A stretch of DNA of 14,744 nt. Source: Pseudomonadota bacterium (lineage in GTDB: Bacteria; Pseudomonadota; Gammaproteobacteria; Burkholderiales; Burkholderiaceae_B). The notes under the pieces were generated by a model. It saw nothing but the letters and a program-made list of their open reading frames with translations, was not told where the DNA came from and ran no database searches. The translations under genes were made by a program, and so were the position numbers. The DNA is taken from positions 1 to 14,744 of the forward strand of contig JAEZBO010000181.1 of NCBI GenBank assembly GCA_023427085.1. Reading direction: 5' to 3'. Each line of letters begins with the position of its first letter. The first letter of the stretch is position 1. Positions 13,423 through 14,744 of the stretch are shown one piece after another.

Positions 13423-13494
13423 GGCCAGCCGTGGCTGCCTGCGCAAGCTGCCTGGCGGCGGCCGGCAGCAAAGCATTCGGCATAAACGCCACGT

Positions 13495-13513
13495 GGTAAT
13501 GAGAACCATTTGT
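13495..13513 (+). promoter_or_regulatory. Fur-box-like operator upstream of the FecI-type sigma gene
   Basis: The 19-bp stretch GGTAATGAGAACCATTTGT matches the classic Fur consensus GATAATGATAATCATTATC at 13 of 19 positions, with the core TAATGA and the CATT half both kept. It overlaps the -35 of the candidate promoter that follows, the expected geometry for iron-dependent repression. FecI-type sigma genes are commonly Fur-regulated, so the context supports the call. Confidence 0.65.
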
Positions 13514-13538
13514 AGGAATGGGGCGCTTCCTCTAGAAT
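13510..13538 (+). promoter_or_regulatory. Candidate promoter of the fecI-fecR-like pair
   Basis: TTGTAG (13510-13515) and TAGAAT (13533-13538) are separated by 17 bp. The -10 matches 5 of 6 consensus positions and the -35 matches only at TTG. The start of transcription would be near 13545, leaving a leader of about 20 nt before the sigma factor ATG. Overlap with the Fur-like site implies repression when iron is plentiful. Confidence 0.5.
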
Positions 13539-13565
13539 CGGTCGCGATTATTTCTTCCTCGCGCC

Positions 13566-14081
13566 ATGAAAGCTCAGTTGCGCCGCGTTGGCGTCGTCCA
13601 TGCCCTGTATGCCGACCATCAGCCCTGGCTGCTGGGCCGCCTGCGGCGACGCCTGAACAACGACGCCGACGCCGAGGACGTGTCGTCCGAGACCTTCGTG
13701 CAGGTCGTCGCCCATCCCGATCCCGCCAGCATCCGCGAGCCCCGCGCGTTCCTGACCACGGTCGCGCAGCGCGTGCTGTTCCATCTGTGGCGCCGCCGCG
13801 ATCTCGAGCAGGCTTATCTGGCCTGGCTGTCCGCCCAGCCCGAGACCCTGGCGCCGTCGCCCGAAGAGCGCGCCCTGCTGCTCGAAAGCCTGAACCAGCT
13901 GGCGCAGGCACTCGACGGGCTGCCCGACAAGGCCCGCCGCGCCTTTCTCTATAGCCAGCTCGACGGGCTGAGCTATCGCGAGATCGCCGAGCGGCTGGGG
14001 GTCTCCGCCAGCAGCGTGCGGCTGTACATGGCGCAGGGCTTCGCACGCTGCGCGGCCCTCCAGCCGGCCTTGCACCGATGA
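13566..14081 (+). CDS. FecI-type ECF RNA polymerase sigma factor
   Basis: The 171-residue protein has the two-domain ECF sigma layout. Region 2 spans about residues 12-78 (LYADHQPWLLGRLRRRL, DAEDVSSETF at 34-43, then REPRAFLTTVAQRVLFHLWR), and region 4 spans about 118-162 (LPDKARRAFLYSQLDGLS, helix-turn-helix YREIAERLGVSASSVRLYM). These are hallmarks of the iron-uptake FecI group, which directs transcription of a nearby TonB-dependent receptor gene after a surface signal. The Fur-like site just upstream and the FecR-type gene downstream support this. It resembles the Bordetella haem regulator HurI in type, but I cannot name the ligand. No clear Shine-Dalgarno precedes the ATG. Confidence 0.93.
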   Translation: MKAQLRRVGVVHALYADHQPWLLGRLRRRLNNDADAEDVSSETFVQVVAHPDPASIREPRAFLTTVAQRVLFHLWRRRDLEQAYLAWLSAQPETLAPSPEERALLLESLNQLAQALDGLPDKARRAFLYSQLDGLSYREIAERLGVSASSVRLYMAQGFARCAALQPALHR

Positions 14082-14744
14082 CGCCCGACCGCGGCCACGA
14101 CGTGGCGGTGCTGCAATGCGCGGTGCAATGGCAGGTCGTGCTGGCGTCGGGCGAGGTCACGCCGCAGCAGGCGCGCGATTTCGATGCGTGGCTGTACGCC
14201 GACCCGAGCCACCAGCGCGTGTGGCAAAGCCTTTGCGGCGGCCTCGAACAGGCCTTGTCGGCGTGGCGCCGCAATCCCGCGCAGACGCCGCGCAGTGACC
14301 TGATCTGCGATGCCTTGCAGCGTAGCCAGCAGCGCCGCCTGGCCTTGCGCCGCGGTTTGCTGGTGATGGGCCTGACGGCCGGCGCCGGCTGGCTGGCGCG
14401 CGACCGCTATCCGATCAGCCAGTTGACCGCCGATCGCAGCACCGGCACGGCCGAGCGGCGCAGCCTGACGTTGGCCGACGGCAGCGAGTTGTTGTTGAAC
14501 GCCCGCTCGGCGGTCGACCTGCGCTTTGACGCGGGCCAGCGCCGCGTCACGCTGTTGCGTGGCGAGGTGGTGTTGCGGGTGGCGGCGCGGGCCGGCGCCG
14601 CGGCGCTCGAGCTCTACAGCCGCGAGGGCCTGTTGCGGTCCGATGGCGGCACGCTGCTGGCTCGCCAGCGGCCCGGCCGCACGCTGGCGGCGGCGCTCGA
14701 TCAGCCGGTGCAGGTGGCGCCGGCCCACGCGGCGCCAGTGACGC
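14078..14744 (+). CDS. FecR-type sigma regulator, 3' end beyond the window
   Basis: The frame starts at ATG 14078, overlapping the sigma gene stop by 4 nt (ATGA), and stays open for 222 codons to the window edge, so it is partial. The N-terminal cytosolic part fits the FecR N-terminal domain (AVQWQVVLASGEVTPQQ, then FDAWLYADPSHQRVWQ at residues 35-50), which binds the sigma factor. One hydrophobic segment lies at about 92-107, preceded by Arg91-Arg92. The periplasmic FecR domain follows, with LTLADGSELLLNARSAVDLR and the VTLLRGEVV motif. FecR-like proteins relay the signal from the receptor to FecI. The signature sequences make the family assignment firm. Confidence 0.92.
   Translation, partial: MTPDRGHDVAVLQCAVQWQVVLASGEVTPQQARDFDAWLYADPSHQRVWQSLCGGLEQALSAWRRNPAQTPRSDLICDALQRSQQRRLALRRGLLVMGLTAGAGWLARDRYPISQLTADRSTGTAERRSLTLADGSELLLNARSAVDLRFDAGQRRVTLLRGEVVLRVAARAGAAALELYSREGLLRSDGGTLLARQRPGRTLAAALDQPVQVAPAHAAPVT

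Noticed and set aside
12067..14274. Long minus-strand open frame (735 codons) across the MFS and fecI genes
   Set aside because: Its translation is a low-complexity Arg/Ala/Gln-rich string without family features, the usual antisense shadow of GC-rich codons, and the + strand genes are clearly real.

Overview
The window reads as a conserved ribosomal-protein chromosomal locus from a high-GC betaproteobacterium of the Alcaligenaceae (Bordetella/Achromobacter type). The basis is recall: the RpoA, IF-1 and ribosomal protein sequences look like Bordetella orthologues, and infA sits between secY and rpmJ. Genus-level assignment was not tested. All genes I can support lie on the + strand.

Region 1 (1-362) is a gene-free upstream stretch with a candidate sigma70 promoter at 11-39 and a leader of about 315 nt. 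Region 2 (363-6160) is the spc block: rplN-rplX-rplE-rpsN-rpsH-rplF-rplR-rpsE-rpmD-rplO-secY-infA-rpmJ, tightly packed, each gene usually with its own Shine-Dalgarno sequence. Region 3 (6200-9485) is the alpha block: rpsM-rpsK-rpsD-rpoA-rplQ. It differs from the compact textbook arrangement because two long, strongly structured spacers interrupt it: 213 bp before rpoA and 272 bp before rplQ. Both are full of inverted repeats that could adjust RNA polymerase alpha and L17 output relative to the ribosomal proteins upstream. A clear intrinsic terminator (9531-9556) closes the block.

Region 4 (9557-9840) is a gene-free spacer carrying six degenerate 15-bp tandem repeats. Region 5 (9841-13368) is a translationally coupled three-gene unit: cutA (copper/divalent cation tolerance), dsbD (transmembrane thiol-disulfide reductase) and an MFS transporter, with gene overlaps of 4 and 11 nt. 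A second 15-bp tandem repeat of related sequence lies inside dsbD, in the linker between its periplasmic and membrane domains.

Region 6 (13369-14744) is an iron-signalling module. A Fur-box-like operator overlaps the -35 of a candidate promoter, followed by a FecI-type ECF sigma factor and a FecR-type sigma regulator that overlaps it by 4 nt and runs off the window end. A TonB-dependent receptor would normally follow, but it is not in view.

I see no mobile element, CRISPR array, tRNA or rRNA. The gene content is largely ordinary. What is worth a second look is in the spacers: the structured RNA before rpoA and rplQ, the paired 15-bp minisatellites around cutA-dsbD, and the twin-arginine-like motif in FecR.
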